This document shows positions 32,579 to 43,268 of a stretch of 64,000 nucleotides of DNA, one piece after another; position 1 is the first letter of the stretch; every line of letters starts with the position of its first letter. Both the position numbers and the translations under genes were made by a program. The DNA lies in assembly GCF_050947875.1 (NCBI RefSeq), contig NC_134568.1, positions 206,360,217-206,424,216 of the forward strand. The letters are read 5' to 3'. This stretch comes from Dermacentor variabilis (lineage: Eukaryota > Arthropoda > Arachnida > Ixodida > Ixodidae). The notes beneath the pieces are model-generated. The model was not told where the DNA came from. It saw only the letters and a list, made by a program, of their open reading frames with translations, and ran no database searches.

Positions 32579-34162
32579 ATATTTTCATCGTCACCGCTTC
32601 AGCAAGACTTAATGACAAAAATCGTGCGATGTGAACGCTACCAGGGAGAGACGCACTTCTTTCAGAAACCTCAGCAACTTTCAGGCGCGAGCACCTACGC
32701 ACTAAGGCTCGAGTTCTCGACTCCGAGTTTGAGCCCTTCTTCCTGGAAACTTACGCCAACATCGCTGCTGACACAACAGTGCTACAATCCCGGGGACATG
32801 GCGCGCCCGCAGTGGGCAGCCGTACGCACGCGTTCCACGTGAAATGGCCCGGAAGGCGCGCAGCTTGGTATGCGCTTGTTCCCGCTGACGCAGCAGAGGA
32901 TGTCGCAGAAGGCTGTTTATTTCGCCGCAACGGTTCAGCCGTTCTGTCGCGTCTCCCCGCGCATGCGAGATACGCTTCGCACATCCACCTGCTGCCGTGA
33001 GCCCACAGACGGAACGCGATACCCATCCCACCGTTAATGAGTTCTACAGCGCAAAAGCGGGGAAGGAAGGGGCGCTTTCGGACACTCTTTAGAAGGCGTG
33101 GTAATTCAATGGCTTCCGGGGACGACCTGGGTGCGACGCCGGGGACGAGGGCTGCCTCAAGGCAGACTTATCCGGCCTTCGCCGCTTGCGTCGTCGGGGA
33201 CGGCGCGTCCGTCCGGCGACGAGATGGCAACGAAGATAAGTCAGAGGAGCTGACACGGCCCTGCACGGTCGTCGAGATAATTCTCTGCAGTCCTCGGGGT
33301 AAGATTATCTGGGGAACACGACGGATATACTTTCTTATACTGAAAGGCTCCCAACGAGTGCATTGATCTCAGTAGTGAAAACGACACAAAAAAAGTTACA
33401 TGGGATGAGCGGTTCTGTCGGCTCAACTGTGCCGTTTTTTTTTTTTTAGGGGGGGGGTCTCCATCGTCATTAGGCATGACGGCCAGAAATCCCAGGCGCT
33501 CGCGACCCACGGCCCTCTCTCATCGCTGTCACCTGCGCCTTAGTTCTAAGCAGTTTTAAAACACGGATGGCTTACACCTGCAGGGTGGGCGATGTTTGAA
33601 GAATTTGACAGGACACGCAACTTCACACGACGCATATTTGTTGGCAAGTGCAAAACACTGAATAAATATTAAAATACCTTTACAAAAAGGTCCGTCCTTC
33701 AATAAATTGTATACACTCAGATCGATTAGTAAACGATTACGAACAATAATTTACTTGCGTAATCGAGAAGCGTAAGTGTTGCAGAAAGCAGTGAAGAATA
33801 TTTTTGTCTCCGTTTCGGTAGACAAGTTACGTAAAGCTCAGTCTCACAGCTTCTTCGTGTCGGCACTGTTCGCTATAGTTCGGCGGCACTATCGGTTGGT
33901 CCCTCCGAAGATTTCGTTCGAAAATGCGAGAAGCATACATTTTCGAGGCTAACGCCGTCATCGAATGATCGCCAGATCATTGGTTGCAGTGAACCGACAT
34001 TTGCTACTTTCAACCAGCGCAGCTTTTTAACCGCAAGACGCACAAACGTTCCTTCCATACGAGCTGCCTTTAGAAGATGAGCGAGAACTCACCCTCAACT
34101 CCTTCCGTACACAGAGCGGTGGGCTCCGAACGGCCGTGCAAGAGCGCCTTTACTAAGACGGT

Positions 34163-34675
34163 GTTACGTCTCAACAACACAAAGGACGTTTGCCACGAGT
34201 CAACCCACCACCAATCCCCGAGCGCCTATCGAGAGGTCAACGCAGCGTGGACACCTACTATTGACGGGTCCCACAAAAGGCCCTCCCCCCAACCCTTACC
34301 TGGCAGCCTGAGCGAAGGATGAAGAGGAGAGGAACAACGTCGACGACCTGAGAGTAGCAGGTTGCTTTCTTGCCACATATTCCAAACCAATCCCTTCGGA
34401 GGTGCAGTTACTGCTGGTTATTGCGAGCATGGGCGCGGTATCGCCACGAAGTCGAGGAGTGTGATTTGCTGCTGGACAGCCTTGATATTCCCTAGTCGAC
34501 TCGCCTAGGGAAGACGAAGGGTTTAAAAGCGGATACTTTCCGAGAGTGAGGACAGAGGGTCATCATGTGAACTTGGGCGTTTAACTTGCTCCTGCATGAA
34601 GTGGGCTTCCGTACTGGAGCCGTGTAACTAAGCTAATAAACCATTTTCCTTCATTTTCTACAACCTGACGTAGCA
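34163..34675 (+). repeat. Possible solo LTR
   Basis: It begins TGTTACGTCTCAAC, has a TATA-like TTTAAAAGCGG (about 34,520) and an AATAAA at about 34,635, then a T-rich stretch ending TCTACA. This order (U3, TATA, poly(A), end) is that of an LTR. I found no convincing target duplication and no primer site, so the boundaries are approximate. It could instead be an ordinary promoter plus 3' end. Confidence 0.3.
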
Positions 34676-34677
34676 GT

Positions 34678-35085
34678 CAATGGGCTTGGTGGATTCCTTG
34701 CCCTAACGCCACCCTAAGCCGCATCAACGGGTTACGTGTTATTTGATCTACCTGCGACCCTTCCAGGATTGCGGCGCCAAAGTTGCAGTGCATCAGGTCT
34801 CTAGATGCTAGGATGAAAGAAACGGCATGGCAAAGAACGCTTGGCAACTTACTCCATTCATCAAAAAGGACGACGATCACGCAAGCTGGTCTAGCTAGCT
34901 TGGTCTTGCTTGGCGTGGTAAACATCTCGGAAGACGTCACTGAAAAACTGAAAAAAGGATCAAAATTTGGCGCTGCCCCTAAAGTTCAAGCACACCAGTG
35001 TCTGGCAATTTATAGGAGAACAGCGAAAAATGCCGGTCCAGCATTGAAAGTTGTCTTCCGCGGAAAGTTGATGGCCTTGTGAAGT
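34678..35085 (+). pseudogene. Retroelement-like reading-frame fragment
   Basis: The plus strand is open from 34,783 to 35,082 and encodes LLGVVNISEDVTEKL, KKGSKFGAAPKVQAHQ and YRRTAKNAG. The pattern 'VNxS..(V/L)T..E...L.KG..F...P' resembles the region just upstream of the RT in Penelope-like or CR1-like elements. No other domain is attached. I am unsure of the family. Confidence 0.35.
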
Positions 35086-35097
35086 CGGGTACCCACG

Positions 35098-35230
35098 CCG
35101 AGAGAGAGAGAGATAATTTAATTGAAAGAAGGCAGAGAGGTAGGCCTGAACTAAGGTGCTCAAGCCTGCTACTCTGCACAGGGGGAGGGGGAACGGGGAC
35201 ATAAAGATGTGATGAGGAATGATGATGACA
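35098..35230 (-). repeat. LINE or SINE 3' tail with GA repeat
   Basis: (GA)n followed by TAATTTAATTGAAAGAAGGC and CCTGCTACTCTGCACAGGGG, which looks like the 3' end of a tick non-LTR element on the minus strand. No coding part is attached. Confidence 0.45.
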
Positions 35231-35384
35231 TAGCAAGAGGGATGCGCAAAGGTGAAAGCAGTCTAGGCAAGAAAATATGGGGGTGGGAGAAGTTCTTTAA
35301 CGCTTCCGTGAAAATGGTTTCTCCCTGCTTCAGGCTTATAGGGAAGGTAGACATGTCACCCTTGCCCACTTTGAGTTCAAAGAG

Positions 35385-35745
35385 AAGAGAGAGAGAAAAG
35401 CTTTATTAAATATCCTTGCTGGGGTCAAGGGGTGCAGGGGCCTGGAGATTAGCCTTACCGGAGCTCCCCTTCCTCAGGCGGCGGTCAGATCTTGAGTCTT
35501 GACGGCGGCGGCGGCCAGCCGGCCTGCCCAGAGTTGGTTCTCCGCGCATGCGCTGAGCAGCACAGCCTCCCACTGCTCGGTCGTTGTGATTCTAAATGTA
35601 GCGTTGATGCTGTGTTTATTGGTGTGTGTCGCTGCGGGACATGTCCAGATTATGTGCCTGAAGTCGGCGCTAGCCGCCCCGCACGCTTGGCATTGTGTTG
35701 TGTAAACATCTGGGTAGATGTGACTCTACAGCGATGGCGTAAGGA
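35385..35745 (-). pseudogene. LINE 3' fragment, zinc-finger C-terminus of ORF2
   Basis: The minus strand encodes LYPDVYTTQCQACGAAS, then FRHIIWTCP (CX2C...HX4C finger) and a terminal helix ending KTQDLTAA with a TGA at 35,474-35,476. A short 3' UTR with AATAAAGC and a CT-rich tail ends near 35,386. It shares its domain with 8,793-9,291 but is another subfamily. It is truncated upstream at about 35,745. Confidence 0.75.
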
Positions 35746-35807
35746 ATGTGCATGCCTGTAATAATCGCCGTATTGTCGAGTGGTACTTACTGAGTGACTT
35801 GTCAGGG

Positions 35808-35832
35808 GGTAGCATAAGAAGCTAACAAACAG
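35808..35832 (-). repeat. S2 SINE, 3' end, separated by Gypsy copy 2
   Basis: AGCATAAGAAGCTAACAAACAG is the 3' edge of the S2 SINE. Its continuation TGACACTAAGG lies at 41,343, beyond Gypsy copy 2. The terminal ACAG (35,829-35,832) is repeated at 41,339-41,342. Confidence 0.75.
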
Positions 35833-36593
35833 TATTTGAAGTCGGAGGCGATCTCACCGCTGCCAACCAGATGCGGTGGGATCCCACCGATGGCATCGGT
35901 TGTTGGGAACTCGGCGCTGACGCCCGTGGTTGTACCTGGGTCGCAAGCCCCAAGGGTAGCGTTGGCCTGGCGGCCTGGGGTACAACTGGAAGCATCCGAA
36001 GGTCCCGGCAAAGCATGAGTCGACTGGTAACAACAAAACAACTTGTTTATTTTAACATCGCAAAGAGTTGGCGGTCAGGTTGACCGAAGTAGAGAGACGG
36101 GAGAGCACTTTACTCAACAGAAGAAATCGGAGCCCTCCTTTTGGCGTCCGGGGGCAGCTGTTTTTATACTCTCGCAGTTGAGGGCAAGAAGGAACCCCTC
36201 AATAGACGAGCACGTGATTGTACAATGGGCTAAGGTGACGCACACTGCCGCCGGTCGGGCACAAAGACTGGAAGGAGAGGGTGACCCCTGCTGTCGCACC
36301 GCCTGGTTCGGGCACAATGACTGGAAGGAGAGGGTGACCCCTGCTGTCGCACCGCCTGGTTCAGGCACAATGACTGGAAGGAGAGGGTGACCCCTGCTGT
36401 CGCATCGCCTGGTTCGGGCACAATGGCACATACACTCACACACGCACATGAAGACACGTGGCATCGGAACATGCCTGGAAACGCCTGGAAACGCCTGGCG
36501 GGGAGCGTTGCGGCGACGCCGAACGGGCCAAAATGTCTGCCGCCCCGCCGCAGTCGCGCCGGCAAAACCGCGTGTCGCAGGCGAAGCGCAACA
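35833..36593 (-). repeat. 3' LTR of copy 2 (761 bp), extended U5
   Basis: On the minus strand it starts TGTTGCGCTTCGCC at 36,593 and ends CTTCAAATA at 35,833. The last 41 bp (35,833-35,873) are leader and primer-site sequence in copy 1 (GCAGCGGTGAGATCGCC...), placed here outside the position where the copy 1 LTR ends. U3 has three 53-bp repeat units (36,256-36,415). Confidence 0.8.
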
Positions 36594-37045
36594 GACCGCC
36601 CCGCCGGGGGAAGGAGATCCCGATGGACAGGGGACTGCATCCGCTGTCCGGAGGGATGTCGCTCGATGATGCTCATAACCGAAGTCGGGCGTCCCTCGAC
36701 GTTTCTTGAGCGCAGCGCACAGAGAAGGCCTCGTTCTCTCGTTCAGGTTCGCACGGGACACTGCAAAGTGACTTCGGGAGAGCTCACATTTTTGTTCTCG
36801 TTCCCGGCAAGCGTTAGAACTACGCTGAAACTCAACCGCTCAGTCAGCAAGCACGGCACAACCCTCACTAAGCCCTGCCAGGCTCTTTCCCCTTTTTATA
36901 CCACTGCCTAGTTCCTTACAGTAGTCTAGCATCACTCAGAACGCGTCCACAAATTGAAACACTAAACAAAAGCAATATGTTAAAAAAAATCCTGCCTCAG
37001 GAAGAAAAACATCAGTAACAAACAATTTTGAGGCTGATTCCTACG

Positions 37046-40000
37046 TTAGGGGCTTCGACTTAAGCCATCGGCGTTACCGTTGAGACTCCCCTTTTTGTAA
37101 CGCACCTCAAAGGAATATTGTTGTAAAGCGAGGCTCCAGCGCAGGAGGCGGCCATTTTTGGGAGAGATGGTCTGCAGCCATTGGAGAGGGCAGTGATCCG
37201 TCTCAATGATAAACCTCGAGCCGGCTAGATAGCATGACAATTTCTGAACGGCCCACACGAGACATGCACACTCTTTCTCGGTGGCACTATACGCCTGCTC
37301 ACGACTGGTCAGCTTACGACTAGCATACAGGACGGGGTGTTCTACTTCTCCCTTTTCCCGTTGGCACAGTACAACGCCCATGCCTCGCTCACTAGCATCG
37401 CATTGAACAACGAACCCTTTTGTATAGTCTGGCGATCGTAGCACAGGCTGGCTTGTTAGGGCACTCTTTAGGGCGCTAAAAGCTCTTTCCTTTGTCTCGT
37501 CCCAGACGACTGTTTGAGGCTCTGACTTTCTTAGAGCATCCGTCAGGGGAGCCGCGATATCAGAGTACCTAGGGATGTACCTCTGATAGTAGCCGGCGAC
37601 ACCTAAGAACGACCGAATATCGGTCTTCGTGCGCGGTTGCGGAAAGTCTCGCACAGCGGCCACCTTTATTTCAGAGGGGCGAAGACGACCCTGACCAATC
37701 ACGTGACCGAGGTAGACAACCTCGGCCTGTGCTAACTGGCACTTAGGAGCCTTTACTGTCAAGCCCGCTTCGCGCAGGCGGGTTAGCACTGCCCGCAAGT
37801 GTGCCATATGCTCAGACCAGGATGCGGAGAATATCGCTACGTCGTCTAGATACGGTAAAGCGAATTCTTGCTGTCCCCGCAACACTTTATCCATGAGGCT
37901 TGAAAAACAGTATGGCGCGTTCTTCAAACCAAAACTCAACACTTTAGGACGGAATGTTCCCATTGGTGAAATGAACGCCGCATACCTACTAGCCTCTTCT
38001 GTAAGTGGAACCTGCCAATAACCCCTGACAAGATCTAGGGTGGAAATAAACTGAGCGCTACTAACTTTCTCAAGGCGCTCCTCGATGTTAGGGATCGGAT
38101 AAATTTGATCCTTAGTGATGGAATTAAGCCTGCGGTAGTCGACGCAAGGACGAGGTTCCTTGCCCGGTACCTCAACTAAAATCAAAGAGGAGGTATAATC
38201 ACTCTCACCTGCCTCAATAACACCGAGCTGTAGCATTTTCTTTACCTCAGCCTCCATAATATCGCTCTGGCGGGGTGACACCCGATACGCCTTGGATCGT
38301 ACTCCACTCCTCGGCGGTCTAGATACTTCCGGTACAGGACTCCACCTCTTTCCACAAAACGCGCAGTTTTCCTGGCGATACCTTCTTTGACATTGCAGCG
38401 TATGTTTTCTAGGCTACCATCCTTCTTTTGCTCGGCTATCAAAGCCGTCCGGCTGACTTTTAGCAACCTATCAAGTCCGTCTGACGTAGGCGCGATGAGC
38501 AAATCAGTAGATAGCTCTTCTAACTTTCCCGTGTCGGGCGTTTCCTCTCCAGTATCTGGCGCCTTTAACGTTACAGACTCAAGTTTATTCAGTTCGGGCG
38601 TGCTCTGAATATCAGCTTGCTGCGCCTCTGACCCTTTTTCGTTGTTTGATAACGTCGGCCCCGCAACTACCGCCTTTGCAGCGAGCTCCCGAACCTTCGA
38701 TCTGGTTAAGGCCTGAACACTAGCTTCACCAAACAAAAGCCCCTTCTCGCGCAGGAGGTGATCGGACCTGTTTGAAAATAGGTACGGGTACTGGGGGGGC
38801 AGCATAGATGACACTGCCGCCTCCGTCTCAAGCGCTCCGAAAGGTCCTTCAATAAGCACTTTTGCTACCGGCAGACACACGCTATGAGCTTCCACGGCTT
38901 GCTTGATCCACGCGCACTCGCCCGTGAACATATGGGGTTCTACGTAAGACGGGTGAACTACATCCATCGTAGCTGCGGAATCGCGAAGCACTCGGCACTC
39001 TTTCCCGTTCACGAGGAGGTCTCGCATGTAAGGCTCGAGAAGCTTCATGTTCTCGTCAGTGCTGCCTATTGAAAAAAACACAACTTTTGGTGTTGTTTCC
39101 GGACACTGCGCCGAAAAGTGACCCGGCTTCTGGCACGTATAACAAACGCGCGCTTGCCTCATCTCGAACCGCTTTCTGCGTTCGGCTTCGGCTGCCGCCG
39201 TCTCCTTAGGTTCGGTCGCACTGCTTCCACTCGCATCCGCACTACGCGTGTTCCCCTTTGCTCTCATGGGTGTGAACTTCGGCCTCTCAAACTTCGAGCC
39301 AAATTCACCCTTTTGACCGTCCTTAGCTCCGCGAGCCCGACGCGTCACAAACTCCTCGGCTAGCTCAGCGGCTTTAGCCACCGTACAAACGTCTGGCCTA
39401 TCCAAGACCCAGTATCGCACGTTCTCCGGTAACCGACTATAAAACTCTTCTAGCCCGAAGCACTGCAGAACTTTATCGTGGTCACCAAACGCTTTCTCTT
39501 CTTTGAGCCACTCCTGCATGTTTGACATAAGCCTATACGCAAACTCTGTATATGACTCACTTCTGCCTTTCTCATTTTCCCGAAACTTCCGACGGAACGC
39601 CTCCGCAGACAGCCGGTACTTTTTTAGCAGACTCGATTTTACTTTGTCGAAATCCTCTGCCTCCTCTCTATCCAAGCGAGCGACTACGTCGGCCGCCTCG
39701 CTGGGTAACAAAGTGAGCAAGCGCTGTGGCCACGTTTCCCGAGAGAACCCCTGCTTCTCGCACGTTCGCTCAAAGTTAACCAGGAACAAACCAATGTCCT
39801 CTCTAAGCTTAAACGGCCGCATCAGGTCAGTCATTTTGAACAATACGCGTTCTCCTGCACCGTGTGCCTGACTTCCATTACGAGCGCGTTCCATCTCTAT
39901 CTCGAGACGCTTCATTTCCAACGCGTGTTGACGGTCGCGCTCTTCTTTTTTCTCTTGTTGCTCTCGCTCTTTCTGTTCTTTACGTTCACGCTCTTCTTTT

Positions 40001-40209
40001 TCTTTCTGTTCTTTAAGTTCGCGCTCCTGTCTTTTTGCAGTCTCCCTCTCTTCAATGGTCTCAAGGCATTCCGACAGCTCGTCATCCTCAGCTTCTAACT
40101 CAAGAATAGCCTTTAGCAGTTCAGGTTTTCTTAGTTTGTCTGAGACATCCAGACCCAACTCTCTTGCAAGCTCCAACAATTTCGGTTTGCGCAACGACTT
40201 CAAATCCAT
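37046..40209 (-). pseudogene. Gag-Pol of copy 2, frameshifted by integrase deletion
   Basis: Two frames remain: 38,242-40,209 (655 codons from the same ATG: SAP-like, coiled coil, Gag, zinc knuckle, DSA protease block, ending 12 residues after RKYLDRRGVE) and 37,046-38,281 (411 codons: RT with YLDD and complete RNase H). Compared with copy 1, bases equivalent to 27,038-28,364 are absent (residues about 619-1,061). This removes the HHCC finger, integrase core and GPY/F module. The breakpoints share ACT. 1,327 is not a multiple of three, so RT is out of frame with Gag. Gag carries a 15-residue expansion of the Glu/Lys/Arg coiled coil and 2 extra residues before the zinc knuckle. Both halves are otherwise open. 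Confidence 0.92.
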
Positions 40210-40503
40210 GGCTGCTCTGAATGCTGCTTTCTCTACTGCTTACTATTGTCTTGCCGCAAACTAACCCGTCAGCAACGACAACCACAAATACCAGCTCTGT
40301 TTCTGACACTAACAAAAGCCTGGCAAAGCTCAGAAGAAGAAAGTCCCGCACTCACCAAACCTCGCAGTCAAGAGTTCAGCGCAGTCGTTCCGCTGCAGGC
40401 AACCAGTCATCACACAGGGCTCGTTGCACTGCTCCCGGATCGTCGTTGAGCTGCTCAGCATACAGTCAACTGCATCTCTTCGCTGCTGGCCTGCGTTGTC
40501 GCG

Positions 40504-40524
40504 ATCTCACCGCTGGCAGACAGT
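40504..40524 (-). promoter_or_regulatory. Putative shifted primer-binding site of copy 2
   Basis: On the minus strand the extended LTR ends CTTCAAACA, then AC, then TGTCTGCCAGCGGTGAGAT (40,522-40,504). The two-base gap is the same as between LTR and primer site in copy 1. The sequence is a diverged repeat of the tRNA-Leu site and its first bases are TGT rather than TGG, so priming would be imperfect. Confidence 0.45.
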
Positions 40525-41338
40525 TGTTTGAAGTCGGAGGCGATCTCACCGCTGCCAACCAGATGCGGTGGGATCCCACCGATGGCATCGGTTGTTGGGA
40601 ACTCGGCGCTGGCGCCCGTGGTTGTACCTGGGTCGCAAGCCCCAAGGGTAGCGTTGGCCTGGCGGCCTGGGGTACAACTGGAAGCATCCGAAGGTCCCGG
40701 CAAAGCATGAGTCGACTGGTAACGACAAAACAACTTGTTTATTTTAACATCGCAAAGAGTTGGCGGTCAGGTTGACCGAAGTAGAGAGACGGGAGAGCAC
40801 TTTACTCAACAGAAGAAATCGGAGCCCTCCTTTTGGCGTCCGGGGGCAGCTGTTTTTATACTCTCGCAGTTGAGGGCAAGAAGGAACCCCTCAATAGACG
40901 AGTACGTGATTGTACAATGGGCTAAGGTGACGCACACTGCCGCCGGTCGGGCACAAAGACCGGAAGGAGAGGGTGACCCCTGCTGTCGCACCGCCTGGTT
41001 CGGGCACAATGACTGGAAGGAGAGGGTGACCCCTGCTGTCGCACCGCCTGGTTCGGGCACAATGACTGGAAGGAGAGGGTGACCCCTGCTGTCGCACCGC
41101 CTGGTTCAGGCACAATGACTGGAAGGAGAGGGTGACCCCTGCTGTCGCATCGCCTGGTTCGGGCACAATGGCACATACACTCACACACGCACATGAAGAC
41201 ACGTGGCATCGGAACATGCCTGGAAACGCCTGGAAACGCCTGGCGGGGAGCGTTGCGGCGACGCCGAACGGGCCAAAATGTCTGCCGCCCCGCCGCAGTC
41301 GCGCCGGCAAAACCGCGTGTCGCAGGCGAAGCGCAACA
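40525..41338 (-). repeat. 5' LTR of copy 2 (814 bp)
   Basis: Matches the 3' LTR apart from four 53-bp U3 units (40,945-41,158) instead of three and a few substitutions, including TG at its inner end where the 3' LTR has TA. TATA box and AATAAA are in the same places as in copy 1. Confidence 0.85.
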
Positions 41339-41342
41339 ACAG

Positions 41343-41590
41343 TGACACTAAGGAAAACACAGGGGAAATTACTTGTACTTACTAATTCAATTAGATAAAT
41401 GATAAATTAATGGAAATGAAAGTGGATGAAAAAACAACTTGCCGCAGGTGAGGAACGATCCCACGCCTTCGCATTACGCGTGCGATGCTCTACCAATTGA
41501 ACTACCGCGGCGCCGTTTTCCCGTCCACTTTGTGTGGTATTTATGTGTTACTACTACAACTAACCCCGGGAGTGTTAGCCAGTGTCAACA
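41343..41590 (-). repeat. S2 SINE, tRNA-like head and 5' part
   Basis: Continuation of the SINE begun at 35,808. On the minus strand it has GGTAGTTCAATTGGTAGAGC (A-box) and GGGATCGTTCC (decayed B-box) at 41,450-41,512, and TTTCATCCACTTTCATTTCC in the body. The 5' part beyond the tRNA head (41,513-41,590) matches 4,325-4,400. Confidence 0.75.
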
Positions 41591-41724
41591 CTCACAAACC
41601 TTGGCGGCGGATGATCCTTTCTGCCGCAGGCGTCACGAGTACGTGATTTTTTTTAGGTGAAGGCAACTGTTCCCAGGGCGAACTATAAGCCACCGTGATC
41701 AAATTTGGTGGATGAGGAAACGTT

Positions 41725-41840
41725 ATGGCCGATACGGATGTGAAGTCAAAAGAGCGCGGGTGAAGTACAGCCTTGGTTGAATATTTCGTTATCAAACGTA
41801 AGAAGCGCTGGGCGACTTGGTGTGGTAACATCATAGACAA
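41725..41840. repeat. Unnamed dispersed repeat, copy 1
   Basis: Shares GAGCG-GGGT-AAGTACAGCC and TGAATATTTC with 50,312-50,420 over roughly 115 bp in the same orientation. I cannot assign a family. Confidence 0.6.
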
Positions 41841-42345
41841 ATGATCTAAACAAGAGGGGACACTCGGCGAAAACTGACACCAGGAAATACGTCCCACTAG
41901 TATTAATGTCGACCGTTTGCTGCCGTGAGCATCGGAAAAATAAAGAATTTGAAAAGAAGTTATGAGCAACTGTTTTATTTTATTTTTATTTTATTCTTTG
42001 CAGGCAAAACTAAAATATGTGTGTATAAATTAAGTTATACTTTGCGACTTACTTTTCTTGTGTTACCTAGCGACAAGGTCAACGATGCGCCAGATGCATG
42101 CGTCAGACACGCCGCCGAAGCGAGCGAGGCCGGCTGCGCATGTGAGCGTTGGCCTATTCGGCGACCCGCCTGCGTGTTCTTTTTTTTTATGCCTGGTTTT
42201 TTGGGCTCCCGGCGTATTCTTGGGTTCCTTCTGCACTGCGACAAGGCACCACTGCACTATTCCACTAGGGCAAGGTAAGAATTTTTATTTGACAGTCTGC
42301 GACGCACTTCGAGCAATTAGGCTTACGGCACGGAACCTAGACTTG

Positions 42346-42790
42346 TAACGCAGTTAGCGAAAAACAGCTCAGCGGTCCTGCCGCAGGTTATTTGTGTTAA
42401 TGAGTTGTACTGGGAGGTGTTTGCGACGCCTTCTGTGAATCCCACGTTATTGTAACTAATTTCGGTAGTGTTGGGGCGCGCTCCCCGCACCTGCTGTTGC
42501 GACGCAGTTAGCGACAAGCAGATCGGCCGTGTGACGCAGTTTTTTTCGCGTGTACTGAATCTTACTGGGACAAGTTCGTGACGCATTCTCTGACCACCAA
42601 CATGATTGTAATTAATTTCGTTACATTTTGAGAATTTCGAGGCACACTCGCCGCGCCTGTCGTGACTCAGCGAAAAGCAGCTCGGCAGTGGTCACAAAGT
42701 TAGTGCGGCGTGTACTGAATCTTCGTGGAACAAGTTAGTGACGCTTTTCTATGGCCACGCAATAACATATACCTCCTTTCGGTACTCACG
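42346..42790. repeat. Three diverged ~157-bp tandem repeats
   Basis: Units start near 42,346, 42,501 and 42,661, each with CAG-TTAGCGA/CTCAGCGA, a CAGCTCGG-like motif, GTGTACTGAATCTT (units 2 and 3), a GTGACGC motif and TTGTAATTAATTTCG (units 1 and 2). The copies are clearly diverged, so the array is old. No coding sense. Confidence 0.6.
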
Positions 42791-43042
42791 CTTGTCGAAA
42801 ACGCGACGAGTGATGGCAAAGAGTGATAATACGGGAATGCGCTGCTTGCGCCGGCAGAAGGCGTAAAAGATAACGCCGAGGAGGTCAAAAACCAAGAACT
42901 CGAAAATTCTGAACGACTGAAACAGGCTTTACACCGAAGCATTTGTCTTGAGTGCGAGTAGAAGGAATTCTGCGAGCGCCCAGCATGGGGTTCTGGTTGA
43001 GGGCCTGTGTAGTGGTCACCTGTGTGTATTCGTAGCGCACTA

Positions 43043-43268
43043 TTTAATTATGGGGTTTTACGTGCCAAAGCCACTTTCTGATTATGAGGCACGCCGTAGC
43101 GGAGGACTCCGGAAATTTTGACCACCTGGGGCTCTTTAACGTGCACCTAAACCTAAGCACACGGGTGTTTTCGCCCCCATCGTAATGCGGCTGCCGTGGC
43201 CGGGATTCGATCCCGCGACCTCGTGCTCAGCAGACCAACACCATAGCCACTTAGCAACCACGGCGGGT
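43043..43268 (-). repeat. Ruka-like tRNA-derived SINE, full length
   Basis: The best copy in the window. On the minus strand it has TGGCTATGGTGTTGG (A-box), GCACGAGGTCGCGGGATCGA into ATCCCGGCCACGG (B-box region), CCGCATTACGATGGGGGCGA, AACACCCGTGTGCTTAGG, the CCCCAGGTGGTCAAAATT block, CTACGGCGTGCCTCATAATC and the end CGTAAAACCCCATAATTAAA. The internal pol III promoter looks intact. Confidence 0.85.

Larger units (their letters stand above)
31430..34160. other. Unassigned DNA between Gypsy copy 1 and an LTR-like segment
   Basis: No coding gene recognised. 31,430-31,925 ends in a plus-strand AATAAAG (31,902) after T-rich DNA and could be a transcript 3' end. 33,037-33,366 is GC-rich and open for about 110 codons but unrecognised. 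Microsatellites occur at 32,315-32,370 and 32,492-32,578. A T-run followed by a G-run lies at about 33,436-33,460. Confidence 0.4.
35833..41338 (-). mobile_element. Gypsy-type LTR retrotransposon copy 2, integrase deleted
   Basis: A 5,506-bp element on the minus strand with 5' LTR 40,525-41,338 and 3' LTR 35,833-36,593, flanked by ACAG duplications inside an S2 SINE. It is closely related to copy 1 but a different subfamily. The leader, gag, protease region, RT and RNase H align throughout; a 1,327-bp deletion has removed the integrase and shifted the frame. The LTRs differ by one 53-bp repeat unit and a few substitutions, so it is somewhat older than copy 1. It cannot integrate by itself but keeps LTRs and leader, so it could have been mobilised in trans only if the deletion preceded insertion. 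Confidence 0.9.
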
